Below, one piece after another: positions 45,017 through 55,386 of a DNA stretch of 64,000 nt. The position numbers and the translations under genes are program-made. The notes under the pieces were generated by a model. It worked only from the letters and a program-made list of their open reading frames with translations. It was not told the origin of the DNA and did no database searches. This stretch comes from Aggregatilineales bacterium (lineage in GTDB: Bacteria > Chloroflexota > Anaerolineae > Aggregatilineales > Phototrophicaceae): NCBI GenBank assembly GCA_030834905.1, contig JAUQWZ010000002.1, forward strand, positions 1 to 64,000. The letters run 5' to 3'. Numbering within the stretch: position 1 is the stretch's first letter; each line of letters opens with the position of its first letter.

Positions 45017-45042
45017 TTGCATATTTCGGTGGAGAGATGGTC

Positions 45043-45225
45043 ATGTACCCGCAGTACGAAGCGAATATGGAAGCCAGTATGATGCAGGATTATCCGACCA
45101 GCCCATGGACTGAGGCGTATCAGGACTCGTTTGCCACCAGCGAACAGCCGCCGCAGGATGACGACGCGCAGCAGCCCACGCACGACGCGCTTTCCGAGAT
45201 TTACAACCGGGGTTACTCGGCTTAA
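45043..45225 (+). CDS. Small acidic protein of unknown function
   Basis: 60 residues from the ATG at 45043, with GGAGAG 8 nt upstream (ATG 45037 is too close to it). It is rich in Tyr, Met, Gln, Pro and acidic residues (MYPQYEANMEASMMQDYP at the start, EQPPQDDDAQQP in the middle, LSEIYNRGYSA at the end), with no membrane segment, cysteine or known motif. It is the first frame after the ilv attenuator and ends 42 bp before ilvE, so it would be made under the same control. I do not recognise it. It may be a genuine small protein or a non-conserved frame. Confidence 0.5.
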   Translation: MYPQYEANMEASMMQDYPTSPWTEAYQDSFATSEQPPQDDDAQQPTHDALSEIYNRGYSA

Positions 45226-45267
45226 GACGGAAAGCGCGTTTTATATTCCTTAGAGGAGAGAATCAGG

Positions 45268-46197
45268 ATGCCAGCACCCTATATCTGGAGAAACGGCGAA
45301 TTCGTCGCCTGGGAAGACGCAACGGTGCATGTCACGACCCACGCGCTGCACTACGGTTCCAGTGTGTTTGAGGGCGTACGCGCCTACGCGACGCCGGATG
45401 GTCCGGCAGTTTTTCGCCTTCAGCCGCATACACGCCGCCTGGTGAATTCGTGCAAGATCGCCCGCATCGACCTGCCATTTACCGAGGATGAACTGAACGC
45501 GGCGGTTCTCGAAACGGTGCGCCGCAACGGACACGAAGCCTGCTACATTCGCCCGATTGTGATGCGCGGCGCGGGTCCTCTGGGCGTCGAAGGGCGCAAG
45601 AACCCAACCGATGCCTTTATCTTCACCATGGAGTGGGGACGGTATCTGGGCGCGGAAGCCATTGACAGCGGCGTCGATGTTCACGTCAGTTCGTGGCGGC
45701 GGATCGCGCCGGACACGTTTGCATCGATGGCGAAGATCGGCGGGCAGTACATCAACAGCCAGTTCATCACTATGGAAGCGCACGATCTCGGCTTCAACGA
45801 GGGCATCGCGCTCGATTACAGCGGGCAGGTCAGCGAGGGCGCGGGCGAGAATATCTTCGTGATTTATGACGGCGTGGTGTACACACCGAGCCTCAATTCC
45901 TCAATTCTGATGGGCGTGACCCGCGACAGTGTGCTGAAGCTGTTGGGTCAGCTAGGGCTGGAAGTGCGCTACGAACCGATTCCGCGCGACATGCTGTACA
46001 TCGCCGACGAAATCTTCTTCACCGGAACGGCTGCGGAAATCACGCCGGTGCGTTCGGTGGATAAGCTGCCGGTGGGGAAGGGCAGCCGCGGTCCGATTAC
46101 CAAAGCGATTCAGGATGAATTTTTCGCTATCACCAGCGGGGCAAAAGACCCGTATGGCTGGCTGACCTACGTGCGGCAGACCGAGCCGGGCGACTAG
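45268..46197 (+). CDS. ilvE: Branched-chain amino acid aminotransferase
   Basis: 309 residues, class IV PLP aminotransferase. It catalyses the last step for Leu, Ile and Val, using glutamate as donor. Motifs: HALHYGSSVFEGVRAY near the N-terminus, FASMAKIGGQYINSQ with the PLP Lys in the usual region, EGAGENIFVIYDG, and FFTGTAAEITPV with the phosphate-binding Thr. GAGGAG lies 8 nt before the ATG. First large gene of the cluster; ilvB begins 105 bp later. Confidence 0.93.
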   Translation: MPAPYIWRNGEFVAWEDATVHVTTHALHYGSSVFEGVRAYATPDGPAVFRLQPHTRRLVNSCKIARIDLPFTEDELNAAVLETVRRNGHEACYIRPIVMRGAGPLGVEGRKNPTDAFIFTMEWGRYLGAEAIDSGVDVHVSSWRRIAPDTFASMAKIGGQYINSQFITMEAHDLGFNEGIALDYSGQVSEGAGENIFVIYDGVVYTPSLNSSILMGVTRDSVLKLLGQLGLEVRYEPIPRDMLYIADEIFFTGTAAEITPVRSVDKLPVGKGSRGPITKAIQDEFFAITSGAKDPYGWLTYVRQTEPGD

Positions 46198-46302
46198 GTT
46201 GTGTTCAGGTTTTGGTTGTGTACAGCGGTCAACACCACATTAAGTCGTGTTGCCAACGATAGACATTGTGCGGCGTGAAGTCAATGACACTGGAGAAGGC
46301 AT

Positions 46303-48009
46303 ATGTTATTAAGCGGCGCTGAAATTGTGATGGAATGTCTGCTGCGCGAAGGCGTGGAAGTCATGTTCGGCTATCCGGGCGGCGCTATCTTGCCGACCTA
46401 TGATGCCATGACCAAATATCCACAAATTCACCATGTCCTCGTGCGGCATGAGCAGGGCGCGTGCCATATGGCAGATGGCTATGCGCGCGCCACCGGCAGG
46501 GTCGGCGTGGCGATTGCCACCAGTGGTCCCGGCGCGACCAATCTGGTCACAGGGATTTCGACGGCGATGATGGACTCGTCGCCGATTGTCTGCATCACCG
46601 GGCAGGTTACGCGCGGCGCAATTGGCTCGGACGCCTTCCAGGAAACCGACGTGACCGGCGTCACGCTGCCTATCACCAAGCACAACTATCTGGTGATGGA
46701 CATCCACGAGCTGCCTTACGTGATCCGTGAGGCGTTCTACATTGCCCGTACCGGTCGTCCGGGTCCGGTGCTGATCGATATTCCCAAAGACATTCAGATC
46801 GAAAAAATCGAATTTGTCTATCCAGAAGAACCGATCCGTCTGCCCGGCTATCGTCCACCGGAAACCGCCGACGAGGAAGACGTGGAAACGGCGCTCAACC
46901 TGATTAACCAGGCGAAGCGTCCGATCATTCTGGCGGGACACGGCATTGTCATGGCGGGCGCGGTGGGAGAACTGCGGGAAATGGTGGAACGCGCGCAGAT
47001 TCCGGTGACGCTGACGCTGTTGGGCAAAGGCGCGATCCCGGAGAATCACCCGCTGACGGTTGGCATGATGGGAATGCACGGCGAAGCGGCATCCAACCTG
47101 GCTATTCAGGAAGCCGACCTGCTGATCGCGCTCGGAATGCGGTTTGACGACCGCGTGACCGGCAACCTGAAGACCTACGCGCCCAACGCGCGCAAAATCC
47201 ACGTCGATATTGACGCTTCTGAAATCAACAAGAACGTGAAAGTGGATGTTGGCATCGTCGGCGACGTGAAAACGGTGATGCGCCAACTGCTGCCCGGCGT
47301 GCAGCAAACGCAGCATGCCGAATGGCTGAACCGTATCCGCGACTGGCAGGAAGACTCCGACGAACGCGACATCATCAACCGTGAATCGCCCGAAGTGCTG
47401 CTGAGCGCACAGGTGATCAATGACCTGTGGAAATGCACCGGCGGCGATGCCATCACCGTCACCGATGTCGGGCAGCACCAGATGGTTGAGGCGCAGTATT
47501 ACCCTCACCAGCGCCCGTCAACGCTGATCACCAGCGGCGGCGCGGGTACGATGGGCTTTGGCTTGCCGGCGGCGATAGGCGCGAAGTTCGGTATGCCGCA
47601 CGAGGAAGTGTGGGCGATTGTCGGCGACGGCGGTTTTCAGATGACGCTATGCGAGCTGGCGACGGCGAAGCAGGAGAATATCAACGTCAACATCGCCATC
47701 ATCAACAACAACTATCTTGGCATGGTGCGCCAATGGCAGGAATTCTTCTACGAACACCGCTACCATGCTACGCCGATGTTTAACCCCGATTTTGTGAAGC
47801 TGGCGGAAGCCTATGGCATTCCCGCGATGCGTGTGACCAGCCGCGATCAGGTCATGGAAGCGGTCGAATTTGCCCGCGGCATTGATGGTCCGGCGCTGAT
47901 CGAGTTCATGGTCGAGAAGGAAGAAATCGTGTACCCCATGGTCCCGGCGGGCGCAGACCTGCACAACATGATCCGCCGTCCGAAACCCGGCGAGGAGCAA
48001 GTGTCATAA
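46303..48009 (+). CDS. ilvB: Acetolactate synthase large subunit
   Basis: 568 residues, thiamine-diphosphate enzyme joining two pyruvates (to acetolactate) or pyruvate and 2-oxobutyrate. The N-terminal [14 protein letters not shown] and [20 protein letters not shown] contain the conserved catalytic Glu; the middle FAD-binding and the C-terminal [20 protein letters not shown] up to [12 protein letters not shown] form the TPP/Mg site. GGAGAAGG precedes the ATG. Its TAA shares a base with the ATG of ilvN (TAATG), coupling the two subunits. Confidence 0.95.
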   Translation: MLLSGAEIVMECLLREGVEVMFGYPGGAILPTYDAMTKYPQIHHVLVRHEQGACHMADGYARATGRVGVAIATSGPGATNLVTGISTAMMDSSPIVCITGQVTRGAIGSDAFQETDVTGVTLPITKHNYLVMDIHELPYVIREAFYIARTGRPGPVLIDIPKDIQIEKIEFVYPEEPIRLPGYRPPETADEEDVETALNLINQAKRPIILAGHGIVMAGAVGELREMVERAQIPVTLTLLGKGAIPENHPLTVGMMGMHGEAASNLAIQEADLLIALGMRFDDRVTGNLKTYAPNARKIHVDIDASEINKNVKVDVGIVGDVKTVMRQLLPGVQQTQHAEWLNRIRDWQEDSDERDIINRESPEVLLSAQVINDLWKCTGGDAITVTDVGQHQMVEAQYYPHQRPSTLITSGGAGTMGFGLPAAIGAKFGMPHEEVWAIVGDGGFQMTLCELATAKQENINVNIAIINNNYLGMVRQWQEFFYEHRYHATPMFNPDFVKLAEAYGIPAMRVTSRDQVMEAVEFARGIDGPALIEFMVEKEEIVYPMVPAGADLHNMIRRPKPGEEQVS

Positions 48010-48590
48010 TGGAACAGACCTATACCAATATCCCGAAGAAGCATATCCTGGTGGCGCTGGTCGAAAACAAGCCCGGCGTCCTCAACCGCGTGGCGAGTCT
48101 TTTTCGCCGCCGCAACTTCAACGTGGACAGCCTGACGGTTGGACGGACGCACCGCCCGCACATCTCGCGCATGACCATTGGTGTGGATTCCACCCGCGCC
48201 GATGCCAACCGGATCGCCTCCAACCTGAACAAGCTGATCAACGTCATCGAGGTATCCATTGTCTCGCAGGAGCCGCACGTCAGCCGCGATCTGGCGCTCA
48301 TCAAAGTGCGCTCCAACGACGCCGATTCGCGCAACCGGCTGACCGTTCTGTGCGAGCGCTATCCGGCGCGTATTGTCGATATTGGCACCGAAGTGGCGAT
48401 TATCGAGATCACGGCGCAGGAAGATGTTGTCGAGGCGCTGATTGAGGACCTCAAGCCGCTGGGCATCGTCGAGATGGTTCGCACCGGCGTCGTCGCCATG
48501 GGGCGCGGCGTCCGTATACTCGACTCGCAGTACGAGCCGGTCGTGCCCGCCAACAGCAATGGACATGCCTACCAGGCGTACAGCGTGTAG
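48009..48590 (+). CDS. ilvN: Acetolactate synthase regulatory (small) subunit
   Basis: 193 residues. It binds valine and stimulates the large subunit. An N-terminal ACT domain (HILVALVENKPGVLNRVASL, then FRRRNFNVDSLTVG) and the C-terminal small-subunit domain (GIVEMVRTGVVAMGRG at its end) are clear. It is somewhat longer than the usual 160-175 residues because of N- and C-terminal tails, the latter SQYEPVVPANSNGHAYQAYS. Translation is coupled to ilvB. A palindromic repeat and ilvC follow. Confidence 0.93.
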   Translation: MEQTYTNIPKKHILVALVENKPGVLNRVASLFRRRNFNVDSLTVGRTHRPHISRMTIGVDSTRADANRIASNLNKLINVIEVSIVSQEPHVSRDLALIKVRSNDADSRNRLTVLCERYPARIVDIGTEVAIIEITAQEDVVEALIEDLKPLGIVEMVRTGVVAMGRGVRILDSQYEPVVPANSNGHAYQAYSV

Positions 48591-48632
48591 AGAGCAGTAG
48601 GGACAGTAAAAGAAGTAAGGAAAGTAAGAGAT

Positions 48633-48676
48633 GTAGGGGCGCAGCATGTGTCGCATCGAAGATGCGCGCGCCCCTA
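48633..48676. repeat. GTAGGGGCG palindrome between ilvN and ilvC
   Basis: GTAGGGGCGC at the left and GCGCCCCTAC at the right, with an inner GCATC / GATGC hairpin. It lies within the operon, so it does not act as a strong terminator or is read through. Confidence 0.65.
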
Positions 48677-48741
48677 CGGAATAACACCCATATATCGGCA
48701 GTTGAGGGGGTATCCCCCGGCAAAACGGAGAACAACAGTTC

Positions 48742-49752
<1,011 letters not shown>

Positions 49753-49753
49753 C

Positions 49754-49836
49754 AACCTCACCCCTCAATCCCCTCTCCATGAGAGGGGAAGACAAGGCAA
49801 CCGAAGGTTGCACCGAAGCGAATCAGGGGTGAGGTT
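49754..49836. repeat. 83-bp nested inverted-repeat element
   Basis: Outer arms AACCTCACCCCT (49754-49765) and AGGGGTGAGGTT (49825-49836) are perfect 12-mers; inside is a hairpin CCCCTCTC-CAT-GAGAGGGG (49770-49788), plus a smaller AACC/GGTT pair. It begins 2 bp after the ilvC stop. The structure resembles a non-coding, REP/MITE-like insert of a different family from the GTAGGGGCG palindromes. Confidence 0.7.
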
Positions 49837-49861
49837 TCAGTAGGTAGTCTGGAGCAATGTG

Positions 49862-50728
49862 ATGGACGTGATACGGCTGGACGACATCCATACATTTACC
49901 GAACGGGTGGAACCGTTTCTGATGTTGGACGAAGCGGCGCACAGCCTGATCCTCGGCATTTGCTCCAGCCTGAAGCTGCCCAATAACTATGACGAAGCTC
50001 CGTATCTCGGTTACTGTGAGGATAAGGGGCAAATCGTCGGCGTGGCAATTCGGACGCCGCCGTATAACTTCATCCTGTCACGGCTGGCGCACGATGACGT
50101 CGTAGAAGCCTTCGCCCGAGATGCTCGCGCAGTGTACGATGAGCTTCCCGGCGTGATCGGGTTGAAGGAATTGGCGGCGGCATTTGCCGACCGCTGGCAG
50201 CAGTTGACGGGACATTCGCCTCACCTGAACCGTAAGGAACGGCTGTTTCGCGTCGATAAAGTCATTCCCGCTGCTGACGTCAGCGGTGAGTACCGCCCGG
50301 CGGCGGAGAAGGATTTTGAAACGATGACGCAGTGGATGATGGATTTCGCCGCCGAGGCGCTCGATGGCTCGCCGCGAGGAGACGCCGAGCGGAACGTACG
50401 CCTGCGTCTGGAAAGCGATCCCAAAGTGCGTGGGATGCGCTTCTGGGTTGACGATGGCAAACCCGTCTCAATGGCAGGCTACGGCGGGCTGACGCCGCAC
50501 GGTATTCGCATCGGTCCCGTGTATACACCGCCGGAGTATCGCCAGCGCGGCTACGCCAGCGCGCTGACGGCAGCCTTAAGTCAGGAATTGATTGATGGTG
50601 GACGCTCATTCGTGACACTGTTCACCGATCTGAGCAATCCAACGTCCAACCACATCTACCAGACCGTTGGCTACGTGCCGGTCTGCGATGTGGATGAATA
50701 TCAGTTTGAGGCAAAGACGCATGACTGA
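49862..50728 (+). CDS. GNAT-family N-acetyltransferase (two-domain)
   Basis: 288 residues from the ATG at 49862 (GGAG 7 nt upstream; GTG 49859 also possible). The C-terminal half is a GNAT domain: SMAGYGGLTPHGIRIGPVYT followed by PPEYRQRGYASALTAALSQE, where RQRGYAS is the acetyl-CoA-binding motif, and NHIYQTVGYVPV at the end. The N-terminal half may be a degenerate second copy. The substrate is unknown. It is embedded in the ilv/leu cluster between ilvC and leuA on the same strand, so it is likely co-expressed; any link to branched-chain synthesis is speculative. Confidence 0.82.
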   Translation: MDVIRLDDIHTFTERVEPFLMLDEAAHSLILGICSSLKLPNNYDEAPYLGYCEDKGQIVGVAIRTPPYNFILSRLAHDDVVEAFARDARAVYDELPGVIGLKELAAAFADRWQQLTGHSPHLNRKERLFRVDKVIPAADVSGEYRPAAEKDFETMTQWMMDFAAEALDGSPRGDAERNVRLRLESDPKVRGMRFWVDDGKPVSMAGYGGLTPHGIRIGPVYTPPEYRQRGYASALTAALSQELIDGGRSFVTLFTDLSNPTSNHIYQTVGYVPVCDVDEYQFEAKTHD

Positions 50729-50761
50729 CGAACCTGGTGTTGTCGAGAGGGGGTGATCCAC

Positions 50762-50848
50762 TTGGCGGAAGACGACCTTGCTGACCTTCGTAACGACTAT
50801 TTACTAGCCTTGAAAGGATACCCCCGACATGACTACCAAAGCGGTTGA
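50762..50848 (+). CDS. Short Leu-containing ORF overlapping the leuA start (possible regulatory uORF)
   Basis: A 28-codon frame from TTG 50762 to TGA 50846-50848, preceded by AGGGGGTGAT, an almost perfect ribosome site 4-9 nt upstream. It encodes five Leu (codons CTT, CTT, TTA, CTA, TTG), including TTA and CTA, which are rare in this GC-rich sequence. It runs across the leuA start codon (50829) in another frame, so its translation must affect leuA initiation. It could be a leucine-sensing leader. Alternatively the strong site is a chance or degraded remnant. No terminator is visible. Confidence 0.4.
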   Translation: MAEDDLADLRNDYLLALKGYPRHDYQSG

Positions 50849-52442
50849 CGAAGACGTTGTTGTATTTTTCGACACCACCCTGCGCGACGGCGAGCAAAGC
50901 CCGGGCTGCACCCTGAGCAGCGCCGAAAAGCTGGAAATTGCCCGGCAGTTGGCGCGGCTGGGCGTGGACATCATCGAAGCCGGATTCCCGGCAGCTTCGC
51001 CGGACGATCTGGCGGCGGTGCAGCGGATCGCTCAGGAAGTCGGCACGCCCGACGGTCCTGTCATTTGCGGGCTGGCGCGCGCCGTCGAAAAAGACATCCT
51101 CACCTGCTGGGAAGGCGTGAAAGACGCCGCCAAGCCGCGTATCCATACCTTTCTCGGCACTTCCGACATTCACCTGAAATATCAGATGGGCTTGACGCGC
51201 GAGCAGGCGCTGGAGCGCATTCGCAGCGCCGTGACGCTGGCGCGCAGCCTGTGCGACGACGTGGAATTCAGCCCGATGGACGCGGGGCGCACCGATCCTG
51301 AATTTCTGATCGAAGTTTGCACGCTGGCGGTGGCATGTGGCGCGACGACGCTCAACATTCCCGATACGGTCGGTTATGTGACGCCGCAGGAATGGCACGA
51401 CACGATTTCGAATCTGATCGCCGAGACGCCGGGGGCAGGCAAGGGCAGCGGCGTGGTCTGGTCGGTACACTGCCACAACGACCTGGGACTGGCGACCGCC
51501 AATACGCTGGCGGGCGTGGTCGCGGGCGCGCGTCAAGTCGAAGTGACCATCAACGGCATCGGCGAGCGCGCAGGCAACACCAGCCTGGAAGAAGTGGTCA
51601 TGGCGCTGCAAACACGCCCTCAGTTCTACAACCTGCGCACCAACATCAACACCCGCGAAATCGTCAAGACCAGCCGCATGGTCAGCAACTATACGGGGAT
51701 GCAGGTTCAGGCGAACAAAGCCATTGTCGGCGCGAATGCCTTCGCTCATGAAGCAGGGATTCACCAGGATGGCATGTTGAAGAACGCCAGTACCTACGAG
51801 ATTATGACGCCGGAAAGCGTCGGCTGGACGCAGAGCCGTCTGGTGCTGGGCAAACACAGCGGGCGGCACGCGCTGAAAGTGCGCCTGCAGGAACTGGGCT
51901 ACGAATTAGCGCCGGAACAACTGTCGCAGGTGTTCGAGCGCTTCAAGGTGCTGGCAGACGCCAAGAAGAACGTCACCGACGCCGATCTCGAAGCCCTGAT
52001 GACGGATGAACTTCATAAGCCGCAGGAGTTTTTCCGGCTTGAGGACATTCAGGTGACCTGCGGCACGATGGGAATGCCCACCGCCACCGCCAGGATCAGC
52101 AACGCCGACGGCGAAACTTTCATCAAGGCGGCGGTTGGCACAGGTCCGGTCGATGCGTGTTATCGGGCTGTCGATGCGGTCATCCAGAACCCAGCCACGC
52201 TGATCGAGTACAGCGTTCACAGCGTCACCGAAGGCATCGACGCGCTCGGCGAGGTGACGGTGCGGATTTTGCCGGCTGACGGAGATGGCAGCGGGCGTTC
52301 GTTTGGCGGCTACGGCGCGGACAGCGACGTCATTGTCGCCAGCGTCAAAGCGTACATGGCGGCGCTCAACCGGATGCTGGCGGCGCTGGGCACCGAGACG
52401 CAGAAGCCCGAGGGCGAAGCCGCGACGGTGGCGCTGACGTAA
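50829..52442 (+). CDS. leuA: 2-isopropylmalate synthase
   Basis: 537 residues. It condenses acetyl-CoA with 2-ketoisovalerate, the first step of leucine synthesis. The TIM-barrel signature [20 protein letters not shown] and the second family motif [20 protein letters not shown] (metal-binding HxH) are present, and [10 protein letters not shown]. The C-terminal ~140 residues ([20 protein letters not shown] and onward) form the LeuA dimer domain used for leucine feedback inhibition. AAAGGAT precedes the ATG by 9 nt. A short Leu-containing frame overlaps the start. Confidence 0.94.
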   Translation: MTTKAVDEDVVVFFDTTLRDGEQSPGCTLSSAEKLEIARQLARLGVDIIEAGFPAASPDDLAAVQRIAQEVGTPDGPVICGLARAVEKDILTCWEGVKDAAKPRIHTFLGTSDIHLKYQMGLTREQALERIRSAVTLARSLCDDVEFSPMDAGRTDPEFLIEVCTLAVACGATTLNIPDTVGYVTPQEWHDTISNLIAETPGAGKGSGVVWSVHCHNDLGLATANTLAGVVAGARQVEVTINGIGERAGNTSLEEVVMALQTRPQFYNLRTNINTREIVKTSRMVSNYTGMQVQANKAIVGANAFAHEAGIHQDGMLKNASTYEIMTPESVGWTQSRLVLGKHSGRHALKVRLQELGYELAPEQLSQVFERFKVLADAKKNVTDADLEALMTDELHKPQEFFRLEDIQVTCGTMGMPTATARISNADGETFIKAAVGTGPVDACYRAVDAVIQNPATLIEYSVHSVTEGIDALGEVTVRILPADGDGSGRSFGGYGADSDVIVASVKAYMAALNRMLAALGTETQKPEGEAATVALT

Positions 52443-52482
52443 GAAAGCATTGAACCGCCAGGTCGCCAGGATCAAGAATTTG

Positions 52483-52544
52483 AACCACGAAGACACAAAG
52501 GACACGGAGAGGACGTAGGGGCAAGGCGCGCCTTGCCCTGTACA
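52483..52544. repeat. Composite repeat: ACCACGAAG block plus GTAGGGGC palindrome
   Basis: GAACCACGAAGACACAAAGG and GACACGGAGAGGAC are followed by GTAG and a perfect 20-bp palindrome GGGCAAGGCGCGCCTTGCCC. The same two-part arrangement occurs at 58125-58186 and 62217-62276, each time just after a gene's stop. Confidence 0.7.
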
Positions 52545-52552
52545 GGTAATCA

Positions 52553-53314
52553 ATGGAAAACGTGCAGGAATTTGTGCAGAAGCAATTTGGCAGCGTAGCG
52601 GAAAACTACCGCACCAGCGCTGTTCACGCCAGCGGCGAAGACCTGAACCGGATGGTCGCGGCGGCGCGGCTCACCGGAACCGAACGGGTGCTGGATGCGG
52701 GGTGCGGCGCGGGTCACACGGCGTTAGCCTTCGCGCCATATGCGGCGCAGGTGGTCGCTTATGACCTGACGCCAACGATGCTCGAACAGGTGGAGCAGCT
52801 TGCTGTCCAGCGCGATCTGAGCAACGTCGTCACACTCGCGGGTGATGTCGAGCGTCTGCCGTTTGACGAAGGTGAATTCGATCTGGTCGTTTCGCGCTAC
52901 AGCGCCCATCACTGGGGCAATCCCGCTGCCGCGCTGCGCCAGTTCCGGCAGGCGCTCAAGCCCGGCGGGCGCTTCATCCTCAGCGATATCGTGGCGCGGG
53001 ATGAACCGGTCATAGACAGCTACTTGCAGACAGTTGAAATTCTGCGAGATCCGTCTCATGTCCGCGATCACACCATCGGGCAGTGGCAGACGATGCTGGA
53101 CGATGCGGGCTTCGACGCCGAGGTGATTTTCCGGTGGCGACTGCCACTCAATTTTGACGCCTGGGCAGCGCGTATGGCGACGCCTGCGGCGCATGTCAGC
53201 ATGATCAAAACTCTGTTCAATATCGCGCCGGGCGAAGTCCGCGCCGCGTTTGAAATTCAGCCAGACTACACCTTCACGCTTGATGGCGCGTTGGTGCTCG
53301 CAAGGATTCGGTAG
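52553..53314 (+). CDS. Class I SAM-dependent methyltransferase
   Basis: 253 residues of the UbiE/Methyltransf_11 type. SAM-binding motif I is VLDAGCGAGHTALAFA, with the acidic residue after strand 2 in VVAYDLTPTML, motif II LVVSRYSAHHW and the post-motif LKPGGRFILSDIVARDE. The methyl acceptor is unknown. It sits inside the leu cluster, starting 8 bp after a palindromic repeat and ending 12 bp before leuC, so it is probably co-transcribed with leuC. No known leucine step needs a methyltransferase, so its presence may be accidental. Confidence 0.85.
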   Translation: MENVQEFVQKQFGSVAENYRTSAVHASGEDLNRMVAAARLTGTERVLDAGCGAGHTALAFAPYAAQVVAYDLTPTMLEQVEQLAVQRDLSNVVTLAGDVERLPFDEGEFDLVVSRYSAHHWGNPAAALRQFRQALKPGGRFILSDIVARDEPVIDSYLQTVEILRDPSHVRDHTIGQWQTMLDDAGFDAEVIFRWRLPLNFDAWAARMATPAAHVSMIKTLFNIAPGEVRAAFEIQPDYTFTLDGALVLARIR

Positions 53315-53326
53315 GTGGAGTAAACG

Positions 53327-54763
53327 ATGACCTCTAAGACTCTGTTTGAGAAGGTATGGGAGAACCATCTGGTTCGCCCACAAAGCGAAGATTTACCGGC
53401 GGTGCTGTACATTGACCTGCATCTCGTTCATGAGGTCACGTCGCCGCAGGCATTTACCCAACTTCGCGAGCGCGGGCTGAAGGTGCGCCGCCCCGATAAA
53501 ACGCTGGGCACGATGGATCACAGCACGCCGACGACGCCGCGCAACCAGTTCGGCGTCATTCCGGTGACCGATATGCAGGCATCGGCGCAGCTTGACGTGA
53601 TGCGTAAGAACTGCGCCGATTTTGGCATTCCACTGTATGACCTGGGAACCAGCAAGCAGGGGATTGTCCACGTTATCGGACCCGAACAGGGACTGACACA
53701 GCCGGGTATGACGATTGTCTGCGGCGACAGCCATACCAGCACTCACGGCGCGTTCGGCGCGCTGGCGTTTGGCATCGGCACGAGTGAAGTGGCGATGGTG
53801 CTGGCGACCCAGTGCTTGCTGCAAAACAAGCCAAAGACAATGGCGGTGCGCGTCGATGGTCGGCTGGACGCAGGTGTGACGGCAAAGGACATCATCCTCG
53901 CCATCATCGCTCGGATCGGCATCGGCGGCGGAACGGGCTACGTCTTTGAGTATATGGGCGAAGCCATTCGTGGGCTGAGCATGGAAGGGCGGATGACCAT
54001 CTGCAATATGTCCATCGAAGGCGGCGCTCGCGCGGGCATGATCGCGCCCGACGAGACGACATTTGAGTATATTGCCGGGCGTCCGGCAGCGCCGCGGGGC
54101 GCTGACTTTGACGCGGCGGTTGCGCAGTGGCGCAGGCTGCCGACCGACGACGGCGCGACCTTCGATCATGAGATTCGCCTCGACGCCAACGATCTCGTGC
54201 CGATGATTACCTACGGCACTAATCCCGGTATGGGGATGCCGATTACGGCGAACGTGCCCGACCCGGATAAATTGAGCGACCTCAGCCAGAAGCAGGCGCT
54301 GGATAAGGCGCTGCGCTATATGGATTTGCAGCCCGGTCAGCAGCTTCTGGGCAAGCCGGTGGATGTGGTGTTCATCGGAAGCTGCACCAACTCGCGCATT
54401 GGCGATCTGCGCGAAGCGGCGAAGATCGTTCGAGGGCGCAAGGTGGCGGAAGGCGTGCGGGTGATGGTTGTCCCCGGCTCGCAGCAGGTGAAGGCGCAGG
54501 CGGAAGCCGAAGGGCTGGATCAGGTCTTCAAGGATGCGGGCGCGGAGTGGCGCGAGGCGGGCTGTTCGATGTGCATTGCCATGAATGGCGACCAGCTTGC
54601 GCCGGGGCAGTATGCCGTCAGCACCAGCAACCGTAACTTTGAAGGACGTCAGGGCAAAGGCGGGCGCACTTTCCTCGCCAGCCCACTGACCGCCGCCGCG
54701 ACCGCCGTCACCGGCGTGATCACCGATCCGAGGCAGTTGGTCAGCGAACGGGAGTATGCGTAA
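53327..54763 (+). CDS. leuC: 3-isopropylmalate dehydratase large subunit
   Basis: 478 residues, aconitase family. With LeuD it isomerises 2- to 3-isopropylmalate, and (R)-citramalate to 3-methylmalate in the citramalate route. The [4Fe-4S] ligands are in [15 protein letters not shown] and [10 protein letters not shown], and [20 protein letters not shown] is the conserved active-site block. GGAG precedes the ATG. leuD starts 1 bp after the stop. Confidence 0.95.
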   Translation: MTSKTLFEKVWENHLVRPQSEDLPAVLYIDLHLVHEVTSPQAFTQLRERGLKVRRPDKTLGTMDHSTPTTPRNQFGVIPVTDMQASAQLDVMRKNCADFGIPLYDLGTSKQGIVHVIGPEQGLTQPGMTIVCGDSHTSTHGAFGALAFGIGTSEVAMVLATQCLLQNKPKTMAVRVDGRLDAGVTAKDIILAIIARIGIGGGTGYVFEYMGEAIRGLSMEGRMTICNMSIEGGARAGMIAPDETTFEYIAGRPAAPRGADFDAAVAQWRRLPTDDGATFDHEIRLDANDLVPMITYGTNPGMGMPITANVPDPDKLSDLSQKQALDKALRYMDLQPGQQLLGKPVDVVFIGSCTNSRIGDLREAAKIVRGRKVAEGVRVMVVPGSQQVKAQAEAEGLDQVFKDAGAEWREAGCSMCIAMNGDQLAPGQYAVSTSNRNFEGRQGKGGRTFLASPLTAAATAVTGVITDPRQLVSEREYA

Positions 54764-54764
54764 T

Positions 54765-55382
54765 ATGGAACCGATCAAAACATTCACGGGCAAGGTCGTC
54801 GCCGTTCCGGTGAATGACATCGACACCGATCAGATCATCCCGGCGCGTTACCTGAAGGTGACGGATAAGGCGGGATTGGGGCAGGCGCTGTTTTCCGACT
54901 GGCGCTATCAGGCTGACGGCTCGCCCAAGCCCGATTTTGTCCTCAATCGCCCCGAACATCAGGGCGCGTCGGTGCTGGTAGGCGGGCACAATTTCGGCTG
55001 CGGCAGCTCGCGCGAGCACGCCCCCTGGGCGTTAGTGGGCGCGGGCTTTCAGGCAGTCATCAGCACTTACTTTGCCGACATCTTCCGCAGCAACTCGCTC
55101 AAGAACGGGCTGCTGCCGATTGTGGTGGACGAGAACACGCACCGTCAGCTTCTGAGCCTGGCGGAAGAAGACCCGACCACGCAGGTGACGGTTGACCTCG
55201 AATCGCAGACGCTGACCCTGCCGGACGGGCGAGGGGTAACCTTCCCGATTGACGGCTTCTCGAAACACTGCCTGCTCAATGGGGTGGATCAGCTTGGCTA
55301 TCTGCTGGGTCTGGAGCAGGAAACTGCCGCCTACGAGGCGGGAAATCCACGGCGGGTTGATACGGCATTAGTGGCGGGGTAA
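54765..55382 (+). CDS. leuD: 3-isopropylmalate dehydratase small subunit
   Basis: 205 residues from the ATG at 54765, with GGAG at 54751-54754 inside the end of leuC. The swivel domain carries [14 protein letters not shown] and the substrate-specificity loop region [15 protein letters not shown], both characteristic of LeuD. It pairs with LeuC. cimA starts 4 bp later. Confidence 0.95.
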   Translation: MEPIKTFTGKVVAVPVNDIDTDQIIPARYLKVTDKAGLGQALFSDWRYQADGSPKPDFVLNRPEHQGASVLVGGHNFGCGSSREHAPWALVGAGFQAVISTYFADIFRSNSLKNGLLPIVVDENTHRQLLSLAEEDPTTQVTVDLESQTLTLPDGRGVTFPIDGFSKHCLLNGVDQLGYLLGLEQETAAYEAGNPRRVDTALVAG

Positions 55383-55386
55383 AGCG

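Noticed and set aside
46309..47508. 399-codon minus-strand open frame across ilvB
   Set aside because: Antisense of ilvB; His/Arg/Asp-rich shadow without domain features.
53393..54826. 477-codon minus-strand open frame across leuC
   Set aside because: Antisense of leuC, which has complete Fe-S and active-site motifs. The shadow has none.
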